This document shows, one piece after another, positions 1 through 8,899 of a DNA stretch of 42,190 bases. The translations under genes were made by a program, and so were the position numbers. This stretch comes from Rugosibacter sp. Its GTDB lineage: Bacteria; Pseudomonadota; Gammaproteobacteria; Burkholderiales; Rhodocyclaceae. The stretch spans positions 1 through 42,190 of the forward strand of contig SCUZ01000088.1 of the NCBI GenBank assembly GCA_004322535.1, given 5' to 3'. The notes under the pieces are model-generated. The model made no database searches and was not told the DNA's origin. It saw only the letters and a list, made by a program, of their open reading frames with translations. Within the stretch, counting starts at the first letter, position 1. Each line of letters begins with the position of its first letter.

Positions 1-1761
1 AAAGCTGACTTGCTGTTGTTTGGCAACGCCGAACGCGCGCTGATTGAACTCGCGCATCGGCTGGCGAGCGGCGAAAAAATCAGCACCATCCGCGATCTGC
101 GCGGCACCGCCTTCATGGCACCGCACGGCTGGAAACCCTCGCCGGAGTGGGAGGAAGTGGAATCCTTGAGCGTTGATACGCCCGGCGCGATTACGCCGCA
201 TCCTGACCCTTACGCGATGACGCCAGAGACCGGCGTCAAGGCGACTACGGATAAAGTTCCCGCAGGGACGCAAAGCGCTGGCGCTGGCGAGACGGCGACA
301 ATGCATCCCATCCGCTTGGTCGGCCGCGCCGAACGCCTTGCCCAGCGCCGTGAAGCGCGCGCCCAAACCACCGTACGCCTGCCCAGCTACGAACAGGTTA
401 AAGACGACCCGGTGCTTTACGCCCACGCCTCGCGCACTTTTCATCTCGAATCCAACCCCGGCAACGCGCGTGCGCTGGTGCAAGCCCACGGTGACCGCGC
501 GAGTTTGCGCGACCTGTGGCTCAACCCACCCCCTTTGCCACTCACTACTGCCGAGATGGATCACGTCTTCGGCCTGCCCTACGCCCGTGCGCCGCATCCC
601 GCGTATGGCGAAGCGCGCATTCCGGCCTGGGAGATGATTCGTTTTTCAGTGAACATCATGCGCGGCTGCTTTGGCGGCTGCACGTTTTGCTCCATCACCG
701 AACACGAAGGCCGCATCATCCAGAGCCGCTCGGAAGAATCCATCCTGCATGAAGTCGAGCAAATCCGCGACAAGACGTCCGGCTTTACCGGCGTCGTCTC
801 CGACCTTGGCGGGCCAACCGCCAACATGTATCGCATGGCCTGCAAAACACCCGAGATTGAATCCTCCTGTCGCCGGCTGTCTTGCGTGTATCCGGGCATT
901 TGCGAGAACCTCAACACCGATCACGCACCGCTGATTTCGCTCTACAAAAAAGCCCGCGCGCTGCCCGGCATCAAGAAAATTCTCATCAGCTCCGGCCTGC
1001 GTTACGACCTCGCCGTGCGCTCGCCGGAATATGTGAAGGAACTCGTCACGCATCACGTGGGCGGCTATCTCAAGATCGCGCCCGAGCACATCGAGGAAGG
1101 CCCGCTCTCCAAAATGATGAAGCCGGGCATCGGCAGCTATGACCGCTTCAAGCAGATGTTCGAAAAATTTTCCAAAGAAGCCGGCAAGGAGCAATACCTG
1201 ATTCCCTACTTCATCGCCGCGCATCCCGGTACGACGGACGAGGACATGCTGAACCTCGCGCTGTGGCTGAAGAAAAACGGCTTCCGCCTGGATCAGGTGC
1301 AAACTTTTTTACCCACGCCACTGGCCATTGCCACGGCCATGTGGCATACCGAAAAAAATCCGCTGCGCAAAGTCACCGACACCTCCGAAGAGGTGACTAT
1401 TGTGCGCTCAGGGCGGCAACGCAAACTGCACAAGGCTTTTTTGCGCTACCACGATCCAGCCAACTGGCCGATGTTGCGCGAGGCACTGCGCGCCATGGGC
1501 CGCAGCGATCTGATCGGCCCCGGCAAACGCCATCTGGTGCCACTCACCCAACCGGGTGGCACGCTTGCGCCGGGTGAAGCGCCACAATGGAAAAAGTTCC
1601 CGCAGGGACGCAACGCGCTGACGGTGATGACACGGCGCGAAGCAAGTACCCTTGGGGTGCGGCGAGGCTCCCCTGCCGGATCCAAATCCAGCCCGACCAA
1701 CAAGGCACGCCGTCCGGCAGGTGCGCCACGGCATCCGCTGTCTCAGCGCAAGGGCGGCTAG
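1..1761 (+). CDS. ygiQ: YgiQ-family radical SAM protein (5' end outside window)
   Basis: This is the C-terminal ~586 residues of a YgiQ/UPF0313 radical SAM protein; the reading frame is open to base 1, so the true start lies upstream. The radical SAM cysteines are visible as C-x3-C-x2-C (motif CFGGCTFC, bases 667-690), followed by the conserved SITEHEGR stretch. The region before it ([13 protein letters not shown], then [12 protein letters not shown]) is typical of the family. Two copies of a dispersed repeat are built into the gene: one inside the linker between PHPDPYAM and [12 protein letters not shown] (251-303), and one supplying a low-complexity Arg/Pro/Ser-rich C-terminal tail (1588-1665). 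The exact reaction is not established for the family; it binds a 4Fe-4S cluster and should use S-adenosylmethionine. Family assignment is firm, function is not. Confidence 0.9.
   Translation, partial: KADLLLFGNAERALIELAHRLASGEKISTIRDLRGTAFMAPHGWKPSPEWEEVESLSVDTPGAITPHPDPYAMTPETGVKATTDKVPAGTQSAGAGETATMHPIRLVGRAERLAQRREARAQTTVRLPSYEQVKDDPVLYAHASRTFHLESNPGNARALVQAHGDRASLRDLWLNPPPLPLTTAEMDHVFGLPYARAPHPAYGEARIPAWEMIRFSVNIMRGCFGGCTFCSITEHEGRIIQSRSEESILHEVEQIRDKTSGFTGVVSDLGGPTANMYRMACKTPEIESSCRRLSCVYPGICENLNTDHAPLISLYKKARALPGIKKILISSGLRYDLAVRSPEYVKELVTHHVGGYLKIAPEHIEEGPLSKMMKPGIGSYDRFKQMFEKFSKEAGKEQYLIPYFIAAHPGTTDEDMLNLALWLKKNGFRLDQVQTFLPTPLAIATAMWHTEKNPLRKVTDTSEEVTIVRSGRQRKLHKAFLRYHDPANWPMLREALRAMGRSDLIGPGKRHLVPLTQPGGTLAPGEAPQWKKFPQGRNALTVMTRREASTLGVRRGSPAGSKSSPTNKARRPAGAPRHPLSQRKGG
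251..303 (+). repeat. Dispersed coding-compatible repeat, copy inside ygiQ
   Basis: It begins AAAGTTCCCGCAGGGACGCA and continues into GCTGGCGAGACGGCGACAAT. The first 21 bases are identical to the start of the copy at 1588, and the second half matches the reverse complement of 37951-37976. In frame it encodes [16 protein letters not shown] in a linker where YgiQ proteins vary. The sequence GTTCCCGCAGGGAC is a short near-palindrome. Confidence 0.7.
1588..1665 (+). repeat. Dispersed coding-compatible repeat, long copy at the ygiQ 3' end
   Basis: This is the longest copy on this strand. It starts with the same 21 bases as the copy at 251, then runs through GTGATGACACGGCGCGAAGC and CTTGGGGTGCGGCG. 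The last part matches the reverse complement of 21761-21815 in murE. It is translated as the C-terminal tail of YgiQ ([12 protein letters not shown]), nearly the same peptide as the MurE tail (R-R-Q-E-S-A-L-G-V-R-R-D). Confidence 0.7.
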
Positions 1762-1818
1762 CGTCTGACATTACCGACACAAATAGCTTTATCTCTTGCA
1801 TTCCTGTTACTAAATGCG

Positions 1819-2391
1819 TTAGGTCGGATATGAAAAACGTGACCCCTCGGGTTTTTCAAGGAAGTTCCCCCACAACATCCACTCCGATCGATCTAAGGAA
1901 ATTGAGCCGAAGACCCATAAAGCGGCTATGTGTAATGGTGGAACAACAACAGTTTGTGGATCAAAATGCTCCTGTCTATTCAATCGAATAGCCACCGTCA
2001 GATCCTTCGAGTCACCATACTTCTTGAGGGAATCAATTATTTCCTTCAATGACGTAGTGCCGTTGAGGTCCGAGGGAACAACTTCCTTCAGTTGAACAGG
2101 GACAAAGTACTGAACATCTCCCACCACCCAAGCAGCAATGAAGTCGTAGTCTTGCGATTCGCCACGCGCAAGAAAAACCGTTTGCCCAATGCGTTGTCCC
2201 ATACCGTAACAAAAAAGAGCAGCATCTCTTGCCTCTCGCCATTCCTTCAGCTTGTTAGTACGAAGCCCCTTAATCTTTGGATCGAGTACTGATGCAGCTA
2301 GCCGACATTCCAATTCCCCTAACTCAACAAGAAACTGCCTCGGGTCTCGAAACTCGAGGCTTTGGATTGCTCTAAGGCGACTACGATCCAT
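1819..2391 (-). CDS. Hypothetical protein, 190 aa
   Basis: I do not recognise this protein. It is a soluble-looking 190-residue protein with no signal peptide or membrane segment and an ATG start at 2391. One feature is suggestive: residues 78-102 read E-S-Q-D-Y-D-F-I-A-A-W, then a hydrophobic strand ending in V-Q-L-K. The spacing of D83 and Q100-x-K102 resembles the D...(E/Q)xK core of PD-(D/E)XK nuclease folds. That is a weak pattern match, not a functional assignment. It stands alone between convergent ygiQ and the downstream aldolase gene, separated from the aldolase by 83 bases, and codon use looks less GC-biased than its neighbours (many AAA, TTT and ATT codons). This fits an accessory, possibly horizontally acquired gene. 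Confidence 0.6.
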   Translation of the reverse strand: MDRSRLRAIQSLEFRDPRQFLVELGELECRLAASVLDPKIKGLRTNKLKEWREARDAALFCYGMGQRIGQTVFLARGESQDYDFIAAWVVGDVQYFVPVQLKEVVPSDLNGTTSLKEIIDSLKKYGDSKDLTVAIRLNRQEHFDPQTVVVPPLHIAALWVFGSISLDRSEWMLWGNFLEKPEGSRFSYPT

Positions 2392-2474
2392 GATAGAGAC
2401 TCAACGTAACTTATAAAGATTGAAACTTCTTGTCATCTACAGCCTGACACAAGAAATGTTTGACTGAGACAAAC

Positions 2475-3179
2475 TCAAGAACCCGCGTAGCGACCTCTAT
2501 CCTGCTGTCCATATCCAGCAAACTTCACAATCACCTCATCCATCTGTGCCGCTGTCAGCAACTTGGGCGCGCCGAGTTGCAGCACGCGCCAATACTGCTC
2601 GCACAGGGTTTCCAGTTCCACAGCCAGGGCCAGCGCATGGGTGAGGTTCCGGCCGTACACCACCATGCCATGATGCGCCATCAGGCAGGCCGAGCGGTCT
2701 TTTAGCGCAGTGAGCATCGCGTCTGACAAGGCTTGCGTGCCAAAGGTGGCGTAAGCAGCACAACGCACATCCCTGCCGCCAAAACGAGCGATCATGTAAT
2801 GGAATGGCGGGATGTTCTGCTGTTGGCAGGCCAGCGCGGTGGCGAAGGGCGAATGCGCGTGGATGATTGCACCGGCTGCCGGAAATGCCACATAAATATC
2901 GCGATGGAAGCGCCATTCGGATGACGGTTTGCGACGGTTGAGCGGCGAGTTTGGCACACCCGCCGTACCGTCAGCACCGATTTTTATCCCGAGTTTCACC
3001 ATATCGTCCGGCGTGCAGTCTTTATGTTCAATGCCCGTCGGCGTGATGATGAATCCGTCCGCCATGCGCACCGAGACATTCCCCGCACTGCCACGATTCA
3101 GGTCACGAGAAATCAACTCGCCTGCAGTGGCCCGTACGCTGGCGGCAAGCCGTTGCAATTCCTGGCTCAGGTTTTCCAT
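2475..3179 (-). CDS. Class II aldolase, FucA/Ald2-like (methylthioribulose-phosphate aldolase candidate)
   Basis: A 234-residue class II aldolase/adducin family protein. The N-terminal block GSAGNVSVR and ITPTGI, the metal/catalytic motif PSSEWRFH (E88), HAHSP (H107, H109) and AHHGM (H170) line up with E. coli FucA residues E73, H92, H94 and H155 at a constant offset of 15. This is closer to fuculose-1-phosphate aldolase than to the MtnB dehydratase, as I recall those motifs. The gene starts 13 bases inside the 3' end of mtnA, so the two are translationally coupled, and its substrate should be methylthioribulose-1-phosphate. Two activities are possible: MtnB-type dehydration (methionine salvage), or Ald2-type retro-aldol cleavage giving DHAP and a methylthio-aldehyde (DHAP shunt). 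The motifs favour the aldolase; this is inference. Confidence 0.8.
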   Translation of the reverse strand: MENLSQELQRLAASVRATAGELISRDLNRGSAGNVSVRMADGFIITPTGIEHKDCTPDDMVKLGIKIGADGTAGVPNSPLNRRKPSSEWRFHRDIYVAFPAAGAIIHAHSPFATALACQQQNIPPFHYMIARFGGRDVRCAAYATFGTQALSDAMLTALKDRSACLMAHHGMVVYGRNLTHALALAVELETLCEQYWRVLQLGAPKLLTAAQMDEVIVKFAGYGQQDRGRYAGS

Positions 3180-4192
3180 TGGGCTAATTCCTCTGCGGTG
3201 GTTACGCCACGTTCAGAAATGATGCCAGTAATCAGATGCGCCGGCGTGATGTCGAAGGCAGGATTCAGCACCGGCACATTGCCCACGCCCAATTCTGCGG
3301 CGGCGCGTTCTTCAATGGGAATGGCGAAGCCTGCGAGGCAGGAAAAATCAATTGTGGACAACGGCGCGGCGACATAAAACGGCACGCCATGCGCCCGTGC
3401 GGCAAGCGCTTTGAGATAGGTGCCGATCTTGTTGGCCGTGTCGCCATTGGCAGCAATGCGGTCAGCGCCGACAATGAGCAGATCCACCTTGCCCTGCATG
3501 ATCAGCAAACCAGCGGCATTGTCAGCGATCAGCGTGTGCGGCACGCCCGCTTCCGCCAGCTCCCACGCGGTAAGCAACCCCTGATTACGCGGACGGGTTT
3601 CGGAAACCCAGACATGTACGGGAATACCTGCGGCATGTGCAGCATAAATCGGCGCAAGCGCCGTGCCGTGGGCAACCGTCGCCAAACGTCCGGCGTTGCA
3701 GTGGGTCATGATGTGCAGCGCCGCATCGTTTCGCGGGTGCATCGTCAGCATATGCAACCCATGCTCACCGATACTGACGTTGGTGAGCACGTCCTCAGCC
3801 GAAATTGCACGCGCCTCGTGCCAGGCTGTTTCGCGCCGTGTCACCAGCGCCGACTTTTGCAGCACGCGCTGCATGCGGGCCAGCGCCCAATGCAGATTAA
3901 CCGCCGTCGGGCGAGTTGCGGCCAGCAGAGCGATCACCTGCGCCAGCTGGCTGTCCGATGCATCGTGGTTAAGCCCCAGCGCCACACCATAAGCAGCAGT
4001 AACCCCGATCAACGGCGCGCCACGCACCTGCATGCTGCGCAGGGCATGCGCCACATCATCGACGGTGTTCAGGCGCACCTGCACGGCAATCTGCGGCAGG
4101 CGTGTCTGATCCAGAATGAGAACACTGTTACCCGTATTACTCGCGTTGCTCGCGTAATCCTCGACTATCGTCGGATGCAACTGGGTATGCAC
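3167..4192 (-). CDS. mtnA: S-methyl-5-thioribose-1-phosphate isomerase
   Basis: MtnA converts methylthioribose-1-phosphate to methylthioribulose-1-phosphate in salvage of the methylthioadenosine left by polyamine synthesis. The 341-residue protein shows MQVRGAPLIG (residues 54-63), the catalytic cysteine in THCNAG (C165) and the catalytic aspartate in VGADRIAANGD (D244) followed by NKIGTY, all typical of the family. ATG start at 4192; the 3' end overlaps the aldolase gene. Residues about 113-123 (K-S-A-L-V-T-R-R-E-T-A) are encoded by a copy of the dispersed repeat (3826-3858, reverse strand), in a loop between the Arg/Gly-rich block and the H-x-x-D segment. No other mtn genes (phosphorylase, kinase, dioxygenase) are in the window. 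Confidence 0.92.
   Translation of the reverse strand: MHTQLHPTIVEDYASNASNTGNSVLILDQTRLPQIAVQVRLNTVDDVAHALRSMQVRGAPLIGVTAAYGVALGLNHDASDSQLAQVIALLAATRPTAVNLHWALARMQRVLQKSALVTRRETAWHEARAISAEDVLTNVSIGEHGLHMLTMHPRNDAALHIMTHCNAGRLATVAHGTALAPIYAAHAAGIPVHVWVSETRPRNQGLLTAWELAEAGVPHTLIADNAAGLLIMQGKVDLLIVGADRIAANGDTANKIGTYLKALAARAHGVPFYVAAPLSTIDFSCLAGFAIPIEERAAAELGVGNVPVLNPAFDITPAHLITGIISERGVTTAEELAQWKT
3826..3858 (-). repeat. Dispersed repeat, copy inside mtnA
   Basis: On the minus strand it reads AAAAGTCGGCGCTGGTGACA then CGGCGCGAAACAG. The first 16 bases are identical to the copy at 35923, and GTGACACGGCGCGAA resembles the ygiQ tail copy. It is translated as S-A-L-V-T-R-R-E-T-A, the same frame as the MurE tail copy. 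Confidence 0.65.
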
Positions 4193-4211
4193 TGACGTGT
4201 ACGCGGTGGCT

Positions 4212-4233
4212 TAGTTCAACCTAAGTTCAACCT
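4212..4233. repeat. Tandem 11-bp direct repeat between mtnA and secA
   Basis: TAGTTCAACCT is followed directly by AAGTTCAACCT in the 51-base gap between the secA stop and the mtnA start. It would lie in the mtnA upstream region. No function can be assigned; it could be an operator or a slippage product. Confidence 0.5.
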
Positions 4234-4243
4234 TGGCTAAAAC

Positions 4244-6961
4244 TTAGCTCAGCTTGCCGTGGCAATGCTTGTATTTCTTGCCGCTACCGCAAGGGCAAGC
4301 ATCATTACGGCCCACTTTGGGCACGGCATGCACAGGTCGGGGTTTATCAACGACAGCCGCCAGCGCTTCGTCAAGCTCGGAATGATGGTATTCCACATGA
4401 TCAAAATGGGGTGGTTCCTCAATCGCCTCGAGTTGCGCTTCGTCTCGAACTTCAGCCGTCATTAACAGCTTGATGACATCCGCACGCACGGCTTGCAGCA
4501 AACCTTCGAACAGATCAAACGCTTCGCGTTTGTATTCCTGCTTCGGGTTTTTCTGCGCATAACCGCGCAAATGAATGCCCTGGCGCAAATGATCCAGCGC
4601 TGAAAGATGCTCGCGCCAGTGGTTATCAAGGCTTTGCAGCATGACATTGCGCTCGAATCCCGCCCACGCGGCGGCATCCACTGCCACGGTCTTGGCAGCA
4701 TAGGCAGCGTCGGCTGCATCGAGCAAGCGCACAAGTAGCTCATGGTCGGTGAGCAGTGGCTCGGCTTTTAGCCATTCGCCAATGGGCAGTTTCAGCTGCA
4801 GTTCGCCAGCCAGCATATTTTCAAGACCGGCAATATCCCATTGTTCTTCCACACTGCCTTCCGGGATGTAGATACGGAACGTATCGTGAATGGAACCCTG
4901 GCGCATGCCGGTGATTGTTTCGCTGATGTCGCTGCTATCGAGCAATTCATTACGTTGCTGATAGATGACTTTGCGCTGATCGTTGGCAACATCGTCGTAC
5001 TCCAGCAACTGCTTGCGAATATCAAAGTTGCGCTGCTCTACTTTGCGCTGCGCGGATTCCAGCGAACGCGACACCAGCGGATGCTCAATGGCTTCGCCCT
5101 CGGGCATTTTGAGCCGCACCATGATGCTGTTGAGCCGGTCGCCCGCAAAAATCTTCAGCAAGGAATCGTCCAGGGCTAGATAAAAGCGCGATGAACCTGC
5201 ATCGCCCTGCCGCCCGGATCGCCCACGCAGCTGGTTATCAATACGCCGTGATTCATGCCGCTCAGAGCCAATGATATGTAAACCACCCGAAGCCAGCACC
5301 TGATCATGCATGGTTTGCCATTCGGCTTTCATGGTGGCGATGCGCTGCTCTTTTTCTTCAACAGATAAGGCCGCATCTTCCTTGACCGCGTCCAGCATTT
5401 TTTCGATATTGCCGCCCAGCACAATATCGGTACCCCGACCCGCCATGTTGGTCGCAATGGTAATCACGCCCGGGCGACCGGCCTGGGCAATGATTTCCGC
5501 TTCGCGCGCATGCTGCTTGGCATTGAGTACCTGGTGCGGTAGCTTTTCCTTGTCTAGCAGGCTGGAGAGCAATTCGGAATTTTCAATCGACGTGGTGCCA
5601 ACCAGCACCGGCTGCCCCCGCTCTTTACAGCTACGAATGTCAGCAATGATCGCGGTATACTTTTCTTGTGCCGTGCGGTAAATCTGATCATGTTCGTCGC
5701 GCCGGACCATCGGCCGGTTAGTTGGAATGACAACGGTTTCAAGCCCGTATATCTGCTGAAACTCATAGGCTTCCGTATCGGCTGTACCTGTCATGCCGGC
5801 CAACTTGCCGTACATGCGGAAATAATTCTGGAATGTGATTGAAGCGAGCGTTTGGTTTTCGGCCTGGATAGCCACCCCCTCTTTGGCCTCGACTGCCTGA
5901 TGCAGGCCTTCAGACCAGCGCCGCCCGGTCATCAGGCGTCCGGTAAATTCATCAACGATGGTGACTTCACCCTCTTGCACAACATACTGCTGGTCGCGGT
6001 GATACAGATTGTGCGCACGCAATGCAGCATACAAGTGGTGCATGAGCAGAATGTTGGCCGGCTCATACAGGCTGCTACCTTCAGGCAAAAGTCCTAGATG
6101 AGCAAGAATGTTCTCGGCTTTTTCATGTCCCTCATCCGTCAACAATACCTGGTGCGCCTTCAGGTCAACCGTGTAGTCGCCACTGTCTTTTTCAGTATCA
6201 TTTTTGGCCGCTTCACCCAGCGTCAACAGGGGCGGCACGGCGTTCATGGCGACATATAACTCGGTGTGGTCTTCGGCCTGACCGGAAATAATCAATGGCG
6301 TACGCGCCTCATCAATAAGGATCGAATCCACTTCATCGACAATCGCGAAATTCAATCCGCGTTGTACCCGCTCCGCCGGGGAGTACACCATGTTGTCGCG
6401 CAGATAATCAAAGCCGAATTCGTTGTTCGTGCCGTAAGTGATATCCGCTGCATAGGCAGCTTGTTTCGCTTCATGCGGCATTTGCGAAAGATTGATGCCA
6501 ATTGTCAGGCCCAGAAAGCGGTACAGACGGCCCATCCATTCCGCATCACGGCTAGCTAAGTAATCATTCACTGTCACCAGATGAACGCCTTTGCCAGACA
6601 AGGCGTTGAGATAAACAGCCAATGTCGCCGTAAGCGTTTTGCCTTCCCCCGTACGCATTTCGGCAATCTTGCCGTAATGCAACACCATGCCACCTACCAA
6701 TTGCATATCAAAGTGGCGCATTCCCAAGACGCGACGCCCCCCCTCACGCACAACAGCAAATGCTTCAGGCAACAAGGCGTCCAATGACTCGCCCTCGGCA
6801 TGGCGACGACGAAACTCATCCGTTTTCGCTTGTAGTGCAGCATCATCCAGTGCCTGCAATCCACTTTCGAGCGCATTGATTTGTGTAACGCTTTGGCGAT
6901 ATTGCTTGATCAGCCGATCATTGCGGCTGCCAAAAATCTTTCTGAGAAATCCGGAGATCAT
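4244..6961 (-). CDS. secA: Preprotein translocase ATPase SecA
   Basis: SecA is the ATPase motor that drives unfolded preproteins through SecYEG. The 905-residue product has family length and all landmarks: Walker A GEGKT at residues 105-109, the [16 protein letters not shown] Walker B block, the [10 protein letters not shown] helicase motif, and the C-terminal zinc-binding motif C-x-C-x8-C-H ([13 protein letters not shown]) that contacts SecB and phospholipids. ATG start at 6961. It is transcribed away from the dciA-like gene, which suggests promoters for both genes between 6962 and 7174. It ends 51 bases before the mtnA start codon, so mtnA may be partly co-transcribed. Confidence 0.98.
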   Translation of the reverse strand: MISGFLRKIFGSRNDRLIKQYRQSVTQINALESGLQALDDAALQAKTDEFRRRHAEGESLDALLPEAFAVVREGGRRVLGMRHFDMQLVGGMVLHYGKIAEMRTGEGKTLTATLAVYLNALSGKGVHLVTVNDYLASRDAEWMGRLYRFLGLTIGINLSQMPHEAKQAAYAADITYGTNNEFGFDYLRDNMVYSPAERVQRGLNFAIVDEVDSILIDEARTPLIISGQAEDHTELYVAMNAVPPLLTLGEAAKNDTEKDSGDYTVDLKAHQVLLTDEGHEKAENILAHLGLLPEGSSLYEPANILLMHHLYAALRAHNLYHRDQQYVVQEGEVTIVDEFTGRLMTGRRWSEGLHQAVEAKEGVAIQAENQTLASITFQNYFRMYGKLAGMTGTADTEAYEFQQIYGLETVVIPTNRPMVRRDEHDQIYRTAQEKYTAIIADIRSCKERGQPVLVGTTSIENSELLSSLLDKEKLPHQVLNAKQHAREAEIIAQAGRPGVITIATNMAGRGTDIVLGGNIEKMLDAVKEDAALSVEEKEQRIATMKAEWQTMHDQVLASGGLHIIGSERHESRRIDNQLRGRSGRQGDAGSSRFYLALDDSLLKIFAGDRLNSIMVRLKMPEGEAIEHPLVSRSLESAQRKVEQRNFDIRKQLLEYDDVANDQRKVIYQQRNELLDSSDISETITGMRQGSIHDTFRIYIPEGSVEEQWDIAGLENMLAGELQLKLPIGEWLKAEPLLTDHELLVRLLDAADAAYAAKTVAVDAAAWAGFERNVMLQSLDNHWREHLSALDHLRQGIHLRGYAQKNPKQEYKREAFDLFEGLLQAVRADVIKLLMTAEVRDEAQLEAIEEPPHFDHVEYHHSELDEALAAVVDKPRPVHAVPKVGRNDACPCGSGKKYKHCHGKLS

Positions 6962-7174
6962 GTAGGTTACGCAGCCCGCTTTGTTAAGCCAAAGGCCGAC
7001 AAATACAAAAGGATAATTTTAGCATGGGGTCACGCTTCTTCTATCCCTCTGACGTCGCCGTTAATTTACTGCCCAGCTATGGCACCATTCAAGTTAATTC
7101 TTCTGGTTGTTGCCAATCGATCCGGGACAAGAATAATATGCATGCTTCCCCCCTTTCTGGAATTATTTAAACTG

Positions 7175-7609
7175 ATGGCAAAGAGTCTCCAGGAACATCT
7201 GGTCTCAACGGAAGGTTTGGCACGGCTGGCTGCCCACGCGCAGCGCCTCCTGGAGTTTCAACGCACCCTAGAAACCGTGCTTCCCGAGCCGCTGCGCCCC
7301 CATGCCCGGGTAGCGAACTTTCGGCTGGGGAAGATTTTTATTCATACAAGCAACAGTGCAGTCGCCGCAAAAGTGAGGCAATTAGGCCCACGCATTGCCT
7401 CCGCATTAACGTCTTCAGCAGCAAAAGTTACCGAAATTGGCGTCAGCGTGCAGGCCAGTCCCTCGACTCGACCCAAAGAGACTTATCAAAGACCGGTCTT
7501 GCCTGGCAATCGACAAAAGCAGGGACTCACTTTGCTGGCGCGGAATTTGCCATCAGAGTCTGCGCTCAAGCGTGCAATTGACCGATTGATAAAGGTGGTT
7601 ACAGAATAA
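7175..7609 (+). CDS. dciA: DciA-like (DUF721) protein, putative replicative helicase loader
   Basis: A 144-residue protein of the DUF721/DciA type, recognised from the LxxH...LPEPLRPH...V-A-N-F-R-L-G-K-I-F-I-H segment and by position: in betaproteobacteria a DUF721 gene usually sits between lpxC and secA. DciA proteins help load the DnaB helicase in bacteria lacking DnaC-type loaders. I chose the ATG at 7175 because similarity begins there (MAKSLQEHL); in-frame starts at 7142 and further upstream would add a hydrophobic stretch not expected in the family. No strong Shine-Dalgarno is visible. The 3' end overlaps the convergent small membrane gene by 11 bases. The C-terminal half is basic and may bind DNA. 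Confidence 0.75.
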   Translation: MAKSLQEHLVSTEGLARLAAHAQRLLEFQRTLETVLPEPLRPHARVANFRLGKIFIHTSNSAVAAKVRQLGPRIASALTSSAAKVTEIGVSVQASPSTRPKETYQRPVLPGNRQKQGLTLLARNLPSESALKRAIDRLIKVVTE

Positions 7610-7781
7610 TCAGTCGCTCAGCTGCCATCAATACCAGGATGGTCAGCGCTACGATCAGAGCGCCCTTGGTCACGCGACCAGCCAGGTGCAAGTAGCGGCG
7701 ATCACGCGTAAATAACCAGGCCAGAACACTACTGCCTATGGTTATCGCGGTAAGTATGCCAATCACTCGGAGGAACAGCAT
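7599..7781 (-). CDS. Small two-helix membrane protein, 60 aa
   Basis: A 60-residue hydrophobic protein with two predicted membrane helices (about residues 5-25 and 40-58) joined by a basic loop (T-R-D-R-R-Y) containing the only clear polar segment. It lies 30 bases downstream of lpxC on the same strand, so it may be the last gene of that transcript, and it overlaps the convergent dciA-like gene by 11 bases. The charge pattern fits a helical hairpin inner-membrane protein. I do not recognise a characterised family. Confidence 0.6.
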   Translation of the reverse strand: MLFLRVIGILTAITIGSSVLAWLFTRDRRYLHLAGRVTKGALIVALTILVLMAAERLIIL

Positions 7782-7811
7782 GGCTGGGAAATCCTGGCTG
7801 ACTATGCTTGA

Positions 7812-8726
7812 TCAAGCCAGTTGCGGATAAAGCGCCACCACTTTGGCCGGTGCATCTTCTACATGCAGGAAACTCACTATCTCCCAAGCGGATGCATCAC
7901 TTAGCAGGGCGCGTAACAGGGCATTATTCAACGCATGGCCAGATTTATGGGCAGAAAACGCAGCAAGTAGCGGGTGGCCTGCTAAATAAAGATCACCGAC
8001 GGCATCGAGTATTTTGTGTTTGACGAATTCATCCGCATAGCGCAGCCCATCATTGTTCAAAACCCGATATTCATCCATCACGATGGCATTTTCAAGGCTG
8101 CCACCCAAGGCTAACCCCTGCTCACGCAGTACCTCAACATCCTGCATGAAGCCGAATGTTCGCGCACGGGCGACTTCGCGGATATAAGATTGATCGGCAA
8201 AATCAATATGCGCACTAGAACCTGACTGGGCAACCGCCGGATGGGCAAAAACTATTGAGAAATCGAGACTGAAACCATCGAAGGGTGACAGCCGAGCCCA
8301 TTTATCACCCTCTTTGACTTCAACCACTTTCTTGACGCGAATGAATTTCTTCGCAGCCGACTGCTCCTCAATGCCTACAGACTGCAACAGAAAAACAAAA
8401 GGCGCGGCCGAGCCATCCATGATCGGTAACTCAGCCGCATCAACATCGATATAAATATTATCAATGCCTAAACCAGCCAAAGCGGACATGAGGTGTTCTA
8501 CGGTAGAGATTTTCGCTCCGTTTTGTTCCAGACAAGAAGCCATGCGGGTATCGCCAACGCCAAAAGGGTCGGCTTTCAGATCGACTGGGGGCGTTAAATC
8601 CACTCGGCGAAAAACAACGCCTGTATCAACGGGCGCTGGACGCAACACTAGCGAAACCTTTGCCCCGGAGTGAAGCCCCACCCCAGTAGTTTTAACCAAT
8701 GACTTTAGTGTTCGCTGACGCAGCAT
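7812..8726 (-). CDS. lpxC: UDP-3-O-acyl-N-acetylglucosamine deacetylase LpxC
   Basis: LpxC removes the N-acetyl group from UDP-3-O-acyl-GlcNAc, the committed step of lipid A synthesis. The 304-residue protein has full family length and the zinc ligands in STVEHLM (H78) and [11 protein letters not shown] (H237, D241), plus the catalytic histidine in HKSGH (H264). The N-terminal RTLKS...TGVGLHSG block is characteristic. ATG start at 8726. It follows ftsZ with a 173-base gap holding a hairpin and a plausible promoter, so it can be expressed apart from the dcw operon. Its presence also shows the cell makes lipopolysaccharide. Confidence 0.97.
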   Translation of the reverse strand: MLRQRTLKSLVKTTGVGLHSGAKVSLVLRPAPVDTGVVFRRVDLTPPVDLKADPFGVGDTRMASCLEQNGAKISTVEHLMSALAGLGIDNIYIDVDAAELPIMDGSAAPFVFLLQSVGIEEQSAAKKFIRVKKVVEVKEGDKWARLSPFDGFSLDFSIVFAHPAVAQSGSSAHIDFADQSYIREVARARTFGFMQDVEVLREQGLALGGSLENAIVMDEYRVLNNDGLRYADEFVKHKILDAVGDLYLAGHPLLAAFSAHKSGHALNNALLRALLSDASAWEIVSFLHVEDAPAKVVALYPQLA

Positions 8727-8747
8727 AGTGAATTTGAACGGGGCTGT

Positions 8748-8776
8748 AAATTAGACGCAGGGAAAACCAACATCAA
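8748..8776 (-). promoter_or_regulatory. Candidate sigma-70 promoter for lpxC
   Basis: Reading the minus strand, TTGATG (8776-8771) and TAATTT (8753-8748) are separated by exactly 17 bases. They lie about 22 bases before the lpxC start codon and downstream of the ftsZ hairpin. Match to consensus is moderate; predicted by eye only. Confidence 0.4.
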
Positions 8777-8847
8777 AAAAACAATGCCTTAATCACGGCA
8801 CTGGCTTGATTTTATCATGTGGATTAACCCCGCCAGGCAAAGCGAAA

Positions 8848-8876
8848 CGCCACAAGGCGGAGACGTCCTTGTGGCG
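8848..8876 (-). terminator. Hairpin downstream of ftsZ, likely terminator
   Basis: A perfect 10-bp stem (CGCCACAAGG / CCTTGTGGCG) with a 9-base loop begins 24 bases past the ftsZ stop. On the minus strand it is followed by TTTCGCTTTGCC, only moderately T-rich, so it may be a partial or attenuating terminator between ftsZ and lpxC. Confidence 0.55.
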
Positions 8877-8899
8877 CATGCTTCCCGAACTAGCGTAGC

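Noticed and set aside
3236-4195. Plus-strand open frame of 319 codons over mtnA
   Set aside because: It mirrors mtnA, which has catalytic motifs; the antisense product is His/Arg-rich and unlike a protein family.
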